Below are positions 25,635 through 32,829 of a stretch of 44,671 bases of DNA, one piece after another. This DNA comes from Paenibacillus maysiensis (GTDB taxonomy: Bacteria > Bacillota > Bacilli > Paenibacillales > Paenibacillaceae). The position numbers and the translations under genes are program-made. Each line of letters opens with the position of its first letter. Position 1 is the stretch's first letter. The notes under the pieces were generated by a model. That model was not told the DNA's origin. It was given only the letters and a program-made list of their open reading frames with translations, and made no database searches. The stretch is taken from contig NZ_ASRY01000313.1 of the NCBI RefSeq assembly GCF_000520815.1, forward strand, positions 1 through 44,671, given 5' to 3'.

Positions 25635-25664
25635 AATAAAAGGACCCCCATATGAGAGTCCTTA
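25635..25664 (-). terminator. Terminator after the stalk-domain gene
   Basis: On the minus strand AAGGAC and GTCCTT pair around an imperfect inner CTC-ATAT-GGG stem, followed by TTATTATG. Confidence 0.7.
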
Positions 25665-25668
25665 GTGA

Positions 25669-26295
25669 TTATTTATTTGAATCCGTAAGCCGGGTTTCTA
25701 GCTTAGCGATATCTTTATCGTACTTGGTAATTTTTTCTTTGTACTCAGCGATTTTTTTGCTATTTTCTTCTATCATCTCTTGTGCACGAGCTAAAGATTT
25801 TTTTCTATTTTCCTGAGTGATCGGGTCATTGCTTGCTGGCAAATTCGATAATTCATCTATTCTTTTGTTGTATTTTACTTGACTATCTTCTGCGTCACGC
25901 AACAGCCCTTCCCAAAAGGATTTATCGCTCTTTGTCGAGGTTATCATGGCTTCTATATTTTGAGTATAGATCTGGATACTTTCGGATTCCTGTTGAGAAG
26001 TATTTTTTGATTCCACAGAAGATTCTTTACTAGATTGAGTATCTATTTGAATTGTTTTTCCATCCACTTTAACACCAGCTCCTAGTGAGTCGGACACTGC
26101 ACGTAAAGGAACATGCGCTTTGCCATCTACAACAATAGCATTTTCAGTCAGCGAATTACCGTTAACCTTCACGTTGTACTCTCCTGCTACCGTCTGTCCG
26201 ACCATAGATTTAATCTGATCTGCAAATGCATTACCAGCCGTAGCGACAACCGCACCAATTAACACTCCACTGAGTATATAAGACCATTTTTTCAC
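25669..26295 (-). CDS. Secreted stalk-domain protein encoded in the prophage
   Basis: A 208-residue exported protein: basic start (KKW), hydrophobic signal SYILSGVLIGAVVATAGNAFA, a copper-amine-oxidase-N/stalk domain (YNVKVNGNSL, VVDGKAHVPLRAVSDSLGAG, KTIQID) and a long C-terminal coiled coil (RKKSLARAQEMIEENSKK, KITKYDKDIAKLETRL). Phages seldom carry this Paenibacillus-type wall domain in the tail region. It may be a host-derived lysogenic conversion gene or a wall-contacting virion protein. GTG 26295 has GGGGGAT at six bases; the frame itself opens at 26337 without one. A terminator follows. Confidence 0.75.
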   Translation of the reverse strand: MKKWSYILSGVLIGAVVATAGNAFADQIKSMVGQTVAGEYNVKVNGNSLTENAIVVDGKAHVPLRAVSDSLGAGVKVDGKTIQIDTQSSKESSVESKNTSQQESESIQIYTQNIEAMITSTKSDKSFWEGLLRDAEDSQVKYNKRIDELSNLPASNDPITQENRKKSLARAQEMIEENSKKIAEYKEKITKYDKDIAKLETRLTDSNK

Positions 26296-26361
26296 GTTTG
26301 TATCCCCCGAATAGTAGATTTGCCCTAATTCTACCATTCATAAAAGGGAGAGTAAACTAAA

Positions 26362-27114
26362 TTATTCAGGTGCACTTGCAGGAATAAATACCGTGGCAAC
26401 AGTTCTTGTTTTGCTATACAGTTTTAAATTTCGTGTACTATTATCAAAGTTGGCGTTTGTTATCATGTTGTTTTCAATATTGCCTCTAATTTCTGCGAGT
26501 TGTTGTGTCAGGTCTTGTACGTGTTCTATTTTCAAACCACTTATTCCAAAAACATTTTCAAAGCTGATCGGCCCCTCAAAATAAGTCTTATCATCCGTAC
26601 TCTTTATATGGACACTGCCCATATTACCTACATGAAAGCCCTCTGCATCTCCGAAAATCATGCCACGTGGTGACCCATTATCCATAAACAGCAGCGAACC
26701 ACCATCGTCGGCCTGACCTAACGACATAGATTCTCCACCTTGCGGACCGTACGCCTTGAATCCCTCTGGAGACATTTCCACTTTAGGAAACTCATCACGG
26801 CTTGTTGCGATATATGAGCCGTATATCTCTACTGAATCAATTACCCCGGCTGTTATCGCTCCAAGGTCAGCAGCAATGGCAGAAAGCTTTTGGACATTCA
26901 TTTTCGCTGCTGTAATAGTACCTGTAACAAGGATATCCCCATCAATCTCGTTTACGTTTCGCGTATCTAAGTTATTGAGAATATACATTAATTCCTCAGT
27001 CTGCATAACAGATGCATTGTGCAATTGTTTAACCAGCGAGCGCAGCTGGTCAACACCGCTTTGGCTTATATCCCCTAAGCTAGGGTTAACGGATGGCAAC
27101 TCGACATTAGCCAT
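26362..27114 (-). CDS. Phage tail tip/fibre-type structural protein
   Basis: A 250-residue protein. Residues 60-105 (GTITAAKMNVQKLSAIAADL, GAITAGVIDSVEIYG) are the AITAG-type repeat found in phage tail-tip and baseplate proteins, usually trimeric. A glycine-rich beta region (FKAYGPQGGESMSLG, GSPRGMIFGDAEGF) follows, and a helix near 195-215 (VQDLTQQLAEIRGNIE) precedes a C-terminal strand region. It overlaps the preceding gene by eight bases, so it is translationally coupled to it. Confidence 0.65.
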   Translation of the reverse strand: MANVELPSVNPSLGDISQSGVDQLRSLVKQLHNASVMQTEELMYILNNLDTRNVNEIDGDILVTGTITAAKMNVQKLSAIAADLGAITAGVIDSVEIYGSYIATSRDEFPKVEMSPEGFKAYGPQGGESMSLGQADDGGSLLFMDNGSPRGMIFGDAEGFHVGNMGSVHIKSTDDKTYFEGPISFENVFGISGLKIEHVQDLTQQLAEIRGNIENNMITNANFDNSTRNLKLYSKTRTVATVFIPASAPE

Positions 27115-28498
27115 TACGTTTTGATACCTCCCGTATGATGCGATGTATCTTCGCTTTCCCAGTACCGGACAACTTTAATCTGTACCATGTTTCAGGTGTA
27201 CGAACAATGACCGGGATACGAATACTTTGAATGGCTCCGGTTCCGTTGCTGGTGGTATACACCTGATTCCACGTACCGCCTTCTGTGCCTCCAGCATAGG
27301 CGACATTGAGTGTAGATCCGGGTTCTATGTCTGCCACAACAAACAGACGGTTAATGGTCTTCCTGACTGTCTCGTCGTTCTCGCTGAATGGTTTAGTTTC
27401 AATAGACCAGTTAATAGGAGATCCGTTAAACGTATTGCTGCCCATTTGCATGACTTTTCCGTCCGCTGTCCCAAAAAACATAGTTTGTCCATCCCAAAAG
27501 TAAGATGTAGCCACATAGCTCACAGGCCACCAACGTCTGCCTTGTAAATCGTACTTCAACGTGACGTTAGGCAAGGTTGCGGCACCCGTTACAAGAGATA
27601 GGTATATAAACCTTCCATCTGTACCAGCGCAACAATGCCTAGCATTAACCATATTGATTTGACTAATATAGTTTTTGATCGGATCACTGATTTTAGTGGG
27701 GGCAGCACCGCCTAAGTAGTCATAGAATCCATCCGGCCCTAACCAGTACAACGAGTCCCGGGTTCGAACGATTGTGCGATTAGAAATACAACCAACCGCA
27801 TAGGGCTGCGTCATATTGAAGTTGGTGGAATCCTCGCCGAATAATTTATGCATTGTATACTTTTTGAACAAAATAACGTGGTTTGAAAAGGCAGTGAGGC
27901 CTGTTGGTTTCTCGCCATCCTGCGTTTCGACGGTTATTTTACCTGTACCGACATACTTATCAGTGGATGACCAATCTAACGCATCTCTGAGTCCAGAATA
28001 AGACAATAGGTTGTCGTTTCTATTTGCCAAATAAAATCGGTTTGCATGCGTTGTAAGAAAGGAACTGTTTTCCGGGGCCCCCGAGACGGTGGTAGTGGTT
28101 GATCCATCATATTGTCTCATCTGCATAGTGCCATTGATAAAGTAAAATTTGGTGCCATCGAAGAATAAAGCCGCATCCCAAAGTCGGGAGTTGTCCACGT
28201 CGGTATATTCGTATACAGGCACCCAATTAAGCCCGTCATGTCGATATATACCTTTTCCATTCCCACAGTACCTTACCCCTTGGATATTCAAAAGAAAGCT
28301 TATATAGCCTGTGTGCGTCGTTACAAGGCTATGTCCATCAGTGACTTGAAGGGTTGGATATAAAAAAGAATCCATATTGAGGGACGATGTCGCTTGTCCG
28401 TCCTTAATCTCAATGGATTCTACAGATTGGTTAATACCTTCCGCCAGTGTCATGACGGCTGTTTTTGTTTTTTGCGGTGCTGAAGGCCAGAAATCCAT
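27107..28498 (-). CDS. Tail/stabilisation protein, beta-propeller-like
   Basis: A 463-residue virion protein rich in repeated beta hairpins: NIQGVRYCGNGKGIYRHDGL, WDAALFFDGTKFYFINGTM, HANRFYLANRNDNLLSYSGL, VILFKKYTMHKLFG, IVRTRDSLYWLGPDGFYDYLGG. Such serial strands suggest a propeller. Proteins of this type serve as tail hub or head-to-tail stabilising proteins in short-tailed phages. ATG 28498 is preceded by GGGGGAATGATCCT and overlaps the end region of the small coiled-coil gene. Exact role is inferred from position. Confidence 0.65.
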   Translation of the reverse strand: MDFWPSAPQKTKTAVMTLAEGINQSVESIEIKDGQATSSLNMDSFLYPTLQVTDGHSLVTTHTGYISFLLNIQGVRYCGNGKGIYRHDGLNWVPVYEYTDVDNSRLWDAALFFDGTKFYFINGTMQMRQYDGSTTTTVSGAPENSSFLTTHANRFYLANRNDNLLSYSGLRDALDWSSTDKYVGTGKITVETQDGEKPTGLTAFSNHVILFKKYTMHKLFGEDSTNFNMTQPYAVGCISNRTIVRTRDSLYWLGPDGFYDYLGGAAPTKISDPIKNYISQINMVNARHCCAGTDGRFIYLSLVTGAATLPNVTLKYDLQGRRWWPVSYVATSYFWDGQTMFFGTADGKVMQMGSNTFNGSPINWSIETKPFSENDETVRKTINRLFVVADIEPGSTLNVAYAGGTEGGTWNQVYTTSNGTGAIQSIRIPVIVRTPETWYRLKLSGTGKAKIHRIIREVSKRNG

Positions 28499-28502
28499 AG
28501 GA

Positions 28503-28691
28503 TCATTCCCCCTTTGTTTCACCATCGGCAGTCGGCATATATGGATGGCCGGAATAATCTTGAGGAGTTAATCGTAAAACCTCCTCTGCCAGTGAAGCTT
28601 CTTCATGCTGCAATAATAGTAATTGTGTTTGGAGTAACCTTTGTCTTTCACGGTTCAATTCAAGTCTTAATTCAGCATTCTCCAATTCCAT
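28503..28691 (-). CDS. Small coiled-coil protein
   Basis: 62 residues. The first 45 form a Leu/Glu-rich amphipathic helix (MELENAELRLELNRERQRLL, QTQLLLLQHEEASLAEEVLR). ATAGGAGAGTGAAGTT precedes the ATG and the stop lies four bases before the next start, so it is a real, coupled late gene. A chaperone or minor virion part is possible; no family recognised. Confidence 0.65.
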   Translation of the reverse strand: MELENAELRLELNRERQRLLQTQLLLLQHEEASLAEEVLRLTPQDYSGHPYMPTADGETKGE

Positions 28692-28703
28692 AACTTCACT
28701 CTC

Positions 28704-29954
28704 CTATAAGGCGTGATCTGCCCCGTTTGTGTCGATATATCCGAAACGATTACCACCTCGATAAAATTCAATATAGCCGTTGGTCGAATTATATCGCATA
28801 TAAATACTTCCAGTGCCTTCAAACGATATTTTTTGATTAGCACCCAGACGTATTGCTTCGCCAGTAATTGTGGCCGCTGAAAGGTCTAATCCTATTACAA
28901 AACTGCCCGGGAAACTTAAACCTCTCGTGCTAGTTCCGTCAAGTTCGAATACTGTGTTCATTGTTCCGAATGTGTATATACCTTTGCTGAAACGCCCCTT
29001 ACTGGTGTCGCCGTTTTGGGGACCAATACGCAATCCGATTGATGCTATTCCAGTTGAACCGGAATCTGTGCCTTTGCCTGCCACAACATCAATCCCAACT
29101 CTAGAACCTGTATCAGCACCGTTACAAAAAATATCAATTTCCAGTCCTACGAGTGCGCCAGCTGTGTTTGTATTTGTGGTGTCTCTGGCCTCGAAAACAC
29201 CTGCAAATGTCGGACCGGTGGACATTTTACTAGCCTTACCATAGACCGAGGTGTTTTCTCCGGCTGTTGCCGAGTTATACATCGCGCTTAAGATACCCCA
29301 TTCGTAAGATGTTACATCTTTACCTACGGTACTATAAGCTGTTAAAGCTGTGTTGGTATACCCTGGCGTCCCCCCCGTAAAATTAGCCACTCTTCGGATG
29401 ACCATAGTCGGGTCAGGGGTTGCAACGTAATTGTTAATATTTATATTCCCGGAAGAATTGTCATTGATAATTACGTGTTGCTTATTAACTAGTAAGTTTT
29501 CCGTATATAACGTTTTAGCTGGTATAACTACTATACCGCCGCCCAAAGAATACGCAGCATCAATAGCGGCCTGAATACTTGTGGTGTTATCAGTCACACC
29601 ATCAGACACCGCTCCATAATCCCTTACATTTATAAATACGGAATCCTCGGGTCCATATCCAACTTGATTAATTCGCTTATTGTAGCCTCCGACGAACTTG
29701 GCATTATCCCCAAAATAGTTTATGGCACCGTCATTGTTAATATAGGTAACAACATAATCACCGTGCGGAAAATATATAGCAGTTCTGCCTTCTGAGTTAG
29801 CGAGATTGACAAGCGCTTGTAACTGATTAGTCACATCTGTGCCATCGGGATAAATTCCATAGGCAGTCACAATATAAAAAGCTTCACCAAATCCGCGTTT
29901 TATCAACTCAGCATTCCGATATTGACTAGCTATCAATTGACTGGCTTGGCTCAT
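28704..29954 (-). CDS. Tailspike with pectate-lyase-type beta-helix start
   Basis: A 416-residue receptor-binding protein. After a short virion-anchoring N-terminus, VTAYGIYPDGTDVTNQLQAL (near 29) and VRDYGAVSDGVTDNTTSIQA (near 110) both match the opening of the pectate-lyase-3 superfamily, so this entry element is duplicated. Gly/Asn/Thr-rich strands (NSSGNININNYV, GTDSGSTGIASIGLRIG) and a C-terminal GGNRFGYIDTNG follow. It probably binds or degrades cell-surface glycan. Overlaps the adaptor gene by four bases (ATGA). The short C-terminal part resembles generic tail-fibre ends. Confidence 0.75.
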   Translation of the reverse strand: MSQASQLIASQYRNAELIKRGFGEAFYIVTAYGIYPDGTDVTNQLQALVNLANSEGRTAIYFPHGDYVVTYINNDGAINYFGDNAKFVGGYNKRINQVGYGPEDSVFINVRDYGAVSDGVTDNTTSIQAAIDAAYSLGGGIVVIPAKTLYTENLLVNKQHVIINDNSSGNININNYVATPDPTMVIRRVANFTGGTPGYTNTALTAYSTVGKDVTSYEWGILSAMYNSATAGENTSVYGKASKMSTGPTFAGVFEARDTTNTNTAGALVGLEIDIFCNGADTGSRVGIDVVAGKGTDSGSTGIASIGLRIGPQNGDTSKGRFSKGIYTFGTMNTVFELDGTSTRGLSFPGSFVIGLDLSAATITGEAIRLGANQKISFEGTGSIYMRYNSTNGYIEFYRGGNRFGYIDTNGADHAL

Positions 29955-30535
29955 TGCAACACCCCCATAATATCTTCAATAATAGGGTAATCCGGGGTCT
30001 CGTCGTTAACCTTATTGAATTCTTGTAGATATCCGTTATATTTAGACGTGAAATTGTTAACCATCGCCACATCGTTAAAACTTTCTGCTATATGCACTAA
30101 GGACCCATATATTAAGAGTGAGTGAAAGTCTTTGTCCAAATCCGGGAAAGCGTTTAATTCTGTAGACTTTAACTGCTTAGGTTCTCGATTATAAAAAATA
30201 ACGAGCCCGCCTTCACTGTCCTCTTCCGGGGTAGGATACACACCAAGTTCGTCGAGTTCAGTAAAATAGTAAAAAGGTGCGTTCGATTCTTTCTTGATGT
30301 CCTGGTATAGATATTCCTGATCATTAACCAGTACATCTATTACATTGGATCTGGCACAAGGCAACTGATAGGCGAAAACACCCTCAATGATATCGTATCC
30401 AGTCATCACGGTTTCCCTGAATGTTGTTCTAAACAGTTCGTTTTGGACCATGTTTATCTTACGGATTACACTATCATTGGACAGGCTATGTGGGTATTTC
30501 TCTGCAATTTCATCCAGTATTTCTTGTATTTTCAC
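29951..30535 (-). CDS. Head-to-tail adaptor-like protein
   Basis: A 194-residue protein placed where the gatekeeper/adaptor gene lies in short-tailed phages. It starts with an all-helical segment (IQEILDEIAEKYPH, DSVIRKINMVQNELFRTTFR), then strands (GYDIIEGVFAYQLPC, FYYFTELDELGVYPTPEED, VIFYNREPKQL) and a helical end (FHSLLIYGSLVHIAESFND). This helix-strand-helix order fits gp4/gp6-type adaptors; sequence similarity by eye is weak. GTG 30535 has AGGGG at seven bases; a GTG five codons earlier (30550) is the alternative. Confidence 0.6.
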   Translation of the reverse strand: MKIQEILDEIAEKYPHSLSNDSVIRKINMVQNELFRTTFRETVMTGYDIIEGVFAYQLPCARSNVIDVLVNDQEYLYQDIKKESNAPFYYFTELDELGVYPTPEEDSEGGLVIFYNREPKQLKSTELNAFPDLDKDFHSLLIYGSLVHIAESFNDVAMVNNFTSKYNGYLQEFNKVNDETPDYPIIEDIMGVLQ

Positions 30536-30556
30536 ATCCTCACCCCTCACATAAAC

Positions 30557-30580
30557 AAAAAGCCCCCTGCGGGGCCTTAT
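30557..30580 (-). terminator. Hairpin terminator between the 109-residue gene and the adaptor gene
   Basis: On the minus strand AAGGCCCC-GCA-GGGGGCTT is followed by TTTGTTT. Confidence 0.75.
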
Positions 30581-30909
30581 TACATACCTTTTATTTCCGT
30601 TTTGGTGCTATTCTCGATGCGTTGGTTAACCTCTCGGGTCATTTCGTAGCTGTATTGATAGATTTCTGCAATGGCTTCAGGTACTTCAACGGACTTACCA
30701 CGAGGCACCGTGTACACTACGCCATTAAATCCGATAGGAACCACCTTATCATTCGGGTTAGCTGGATCATCAGGGATCATAATTTTAACTTTTGGCATTG
30801 CCTTAAGTTGTTCCAGCACACTTTTTTCAGCTTCAGCAGCTTGACGTTCCAAGGCCTTCTCTTCCATCTGCATTTGTTCGGGTGTTTTTTCAGTGTCTTT
30901 CGTTGCCAT
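30580..30909 (-). CDS. Small late protein downstream of the capsid gene
   Basis: 109 residues. The acidic/basic helical first half (TPEQMQMEEKALERQAAEAE, KSVLEQLKAM) is followed by VKIMIPDDPANPNDKVVPIG, FNGVVYTVPRGKSVEVPEAI and a C-terminal helix. The strand pair with GK/VPRG and V-P-E recalls small proteins found just after capsid genes. Possibly a capsid-stabilising or head-joining protein. GAGGAGGAAACAAC precedes the ATG. Terminators flank it on both sides. Confidence 0.65.
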   Translation of the reverse strand: MATKDTEKTPEQMQMEEKALERQAAEAEKSVLEQLKAMPKVKIMIPDDPANPNDKVVPIGFNGVVYTVPRGKSVEVPEAIAEIYQYSYEMTREVNQRIENSTKTEIKGM

Positions 30910-30925
30910 GTTGTTTCCTCCTCAA

Positions 30926-30949
30926 ATTAAAAGGAGCCCGAAGGCTCCG
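30926..30949 (-). terminator. Terminator after the major capsid gene
   Basis: On the minus strand GGAGCC-TTCG-GGCTCC is followed by TTTTAATTT. Partial termination here would raise capsid mRNA over the downstream genes. Confidence 0.85.
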
Positions 30950-30953
30950 TGTA

Positions 30954-31928
30954 TTAAACTGTTGCGCCAGATTCGTACCGTACGATAGCCAGTTCTTGCA
31001 GTCGTACAGCAGCAAAAGCACATTTCCAAGCTACAGTATTGAACTGATTCAACGGGTCAGCTACGCCGCCGCTACCAGCGGGATGAACAATGATTTCAGG
31101 TTTCATACTGCCCTCGATGTCTGGCAGGCCATAAGCGCCGCGACCAAGGAAGATAGTTGCGTATGCGTCATTGGCAGCAGGAGCACCAGCAGAACCAGAG
31201 GCGTATTTAACGCCGTTGTCCACTTCCATGAAGTAGATGCCGTACATTTTGCCCAGCATACCTTCTTCGCGGTTTTTGGTGTCTACATAGGTATTCTGAT
31301 CCTTCCACTCCTGCATCTGCATAATATCCAGCGCCACGTCAGGGTGAACCAGAGCGACATAGCCAGTACCTCCATTCGGCAATCGGATAGGCTTAACCTT
31401 ATTTCGTTTCATGGTACGACGAACTTTCAAGATATCTAATGCAGTGATCTTATCCGCTGGCAACAACGTACTACGTGATGCTTTACCATTTGCGTAGAAT
31501 ACGTTTGTACCAGCTGCTACCACGTCACGGACGATGATATCAATGGATTCACCTGCATTCTCGCCCATCAGACCTGATGTTTCTTGCAGTAGTGGATCAA
31601 GTCCGGTCATATCAATGAAATCAGAGATCTTAGTCCATGAACCGTACTCTTGAATAGTTGCAGTGATCTTCACAATGTCGAGGTTAACGCCATCAGGAGT
31701 TACCCCCTCGGTCAATGCTGTAGTGTTAACAGCCAAAGAGTTAAGACGGCGGAAGCTTGTTGTAGCACCCTTACGCTTAGGAATGTTCTTATTTTTATCT
31801 CCGAATTTTGTCCATTGTAGTTCTGGGATTAAACGTTCGAGCAATTCGTCTTGGTAAAACTCTGCTTGTTCTGCTGTAAGGGCATTTACCCCAACTGTTG
31901 CGTTATAACCTTGTACTTGTGTTGCCAT
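30954..31928 (-). CDS. Major capsid protein, N4-gp56 family
   Basis: A 324-residue HK97-fold capsid subunit. Marks of the N4-gp56 family are FGDKNKNIPKRKGATTSFRR near residue 42, ALTEGVTPDGVNLDIVKITA near 71, IQEYGSWTKISDFIDMTGLD, GYVALVHPDVALDIM near 200 and YGIYFMEVDNGVKY near 240. AAGGAGATGACCAGAC precedes the ATG. It lies downstream of portal and scaffold genes in the order of P22-like and other short-tailed phages. Confidence 0.9.
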   Translation of the reverse strand: MATQVQGYNATVGVNALTAEQAEFYQDELLERLIPELQWTKFGDKNKNIPKRKGATTSFRRLNSLAVNTTALTEGVTPDGVNLDIVKITATIQEYGSWTKISDFIDMTGLDPLLQETSGLMGENAGESIDIIVRDVVAAGTNVFYANGKASRSTLLPADKITALDILKVRRTMKRNKVKPIRLPNGGTGYVALVHPDVALDIMQMQEWKDQNTYVDTKNREEGMLGKMYGIYFMEVDNGVKYASGSAGAPAANDAYATIFLGRGAYGLPDIEGSMKPEIIVHPAGSGGVADPLNQFNTVAWKCAFAAVRLQELAIVRYESGATV

Positions 31929-31942
31929 GTCTGGTCATCTCC

Positions 31943-32737
31943 TTAGATTACGCGTCCACGCCTGCTGTCCCTAAATGCTTTACGCTCAGCTTGGGTCATA
32001 CCGAGGTATCCGCCCTTCTGATCTGGCGCATCAGCACCGAGTGAGCCTGTGGAACTGTCCGCGTTTTGTTGTAGTTTTCGTATTGCCTCTTGCTCCGCTT
32101 GGGTTTTCGCCGTGTTCACTCGCTCGTCATATGTATGGAGCTTATAAGCGACATCCAACGGATACCCATTAGTAGCGGCAAGATTAATAACATCGTTTTT
32201 GTACTTACCAAAGTCAGGGTATTGAGTTGCATCATTTTCCATTGCGGCAATCTGAGCCTCCACCTGACGTAATGCGTCGGCTTCTCGAAGCTCATTGAGT
32301 TGTCGTTCATACTCGCTCACCTTCTGGTTAAGAGGTTGCAAGTGGTTGCGTATAACTTCCTCGTCTACACCCAACTGCTCGGCCTCTTGCTGTATGCGTT
32401 TTTCCATCTCGGCCTGTTCCAGCGCGGCCATGTAATCATCGTGGTTATCGAAACCGTAATATTTAGCTGTTCGATCAAGCATTTGTTGGTACTTTTCAGC
32501 CTCTTTAGCCTTAGTTCCATATTCCTGCTCAAGTTTGGCTCTAATCTGTTCTTCACGAGCCTTCAAAGCATTAGCAAACCCTTTTTCATCGTTCTGAGCG
32601 GCGACCTCAGACTCTTCAACGCCCGTATTTGCATCTACTTGCTCGGATTGTAGTGATTCTTGACCTGTTTCTTGCTGCATCTCGGCGGCAGATGCTTCTT
32701 CAACGCCCGTATCTTGCACTTCCAATTGATCTTCCAC
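31943..32737 (-). CDS. Capsid scaffolding protein
   Basis: A 264-residue acidic, Gln/Glu-rich coiled-coil protein between portal and capsid genes, the usual place of the scaffold. The disordered N-terminus has a duplicated DTGVEE/NTGVEE motif. A long helix (FANALKAREEQIRAKLEQEY onward) and a basic end (TQAERKAFRDSRRGRVI), probably the capsid-binding hook, follow. The start is GTG after AAGGAGGAATTAGC. Removed or proteolysed during maturation in known systems. Confidence 0.85.
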   Translation of the reverse strand: MEDQLEVQDTGVEEASAAEMQQETGQESLQSEQVDANTGVEESEVAAQNDEKGFANALKAREEQIRAKLEQEYGTKAKEAEKYQQMLDRTAKYYGFDNHDDYMAALEQAEMEKRIQQEAEQLGVDEEVIRNHLQPLNQKVSEYERQLNELREADALRQVEAQIAAMENDATQYPDFGKYKNDVINLAATNGYPLDVAYKLHTYDERVNTAKTQAEQEAIRKLQQNADSSTGSLGADAPDQKGGYLGMTQAERKAFRDSRRGRVI

Positions 32738-32791
32738 GCTAATTCCTCCTTGTTATGCGGCGACCATAACGATTCAACGCCCGATTTTGTA

Positions 32792-32827
32792 TATAGAAAG
32801 GGCCTCCGCAGTCTCAGCAGAAGCCCG
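32792..32827 (-). terminator. Hairpin between portal and scaffold genes
   Basis: On the minus strand GGGCTTCTGC pairs imperfectly with GCGGAGGCCC, followed by TTTCTATAT. Weak T-run, so possibly an attenuator or processing site. Confidence 0.5.
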
Positions 32828-32829
32828 TA

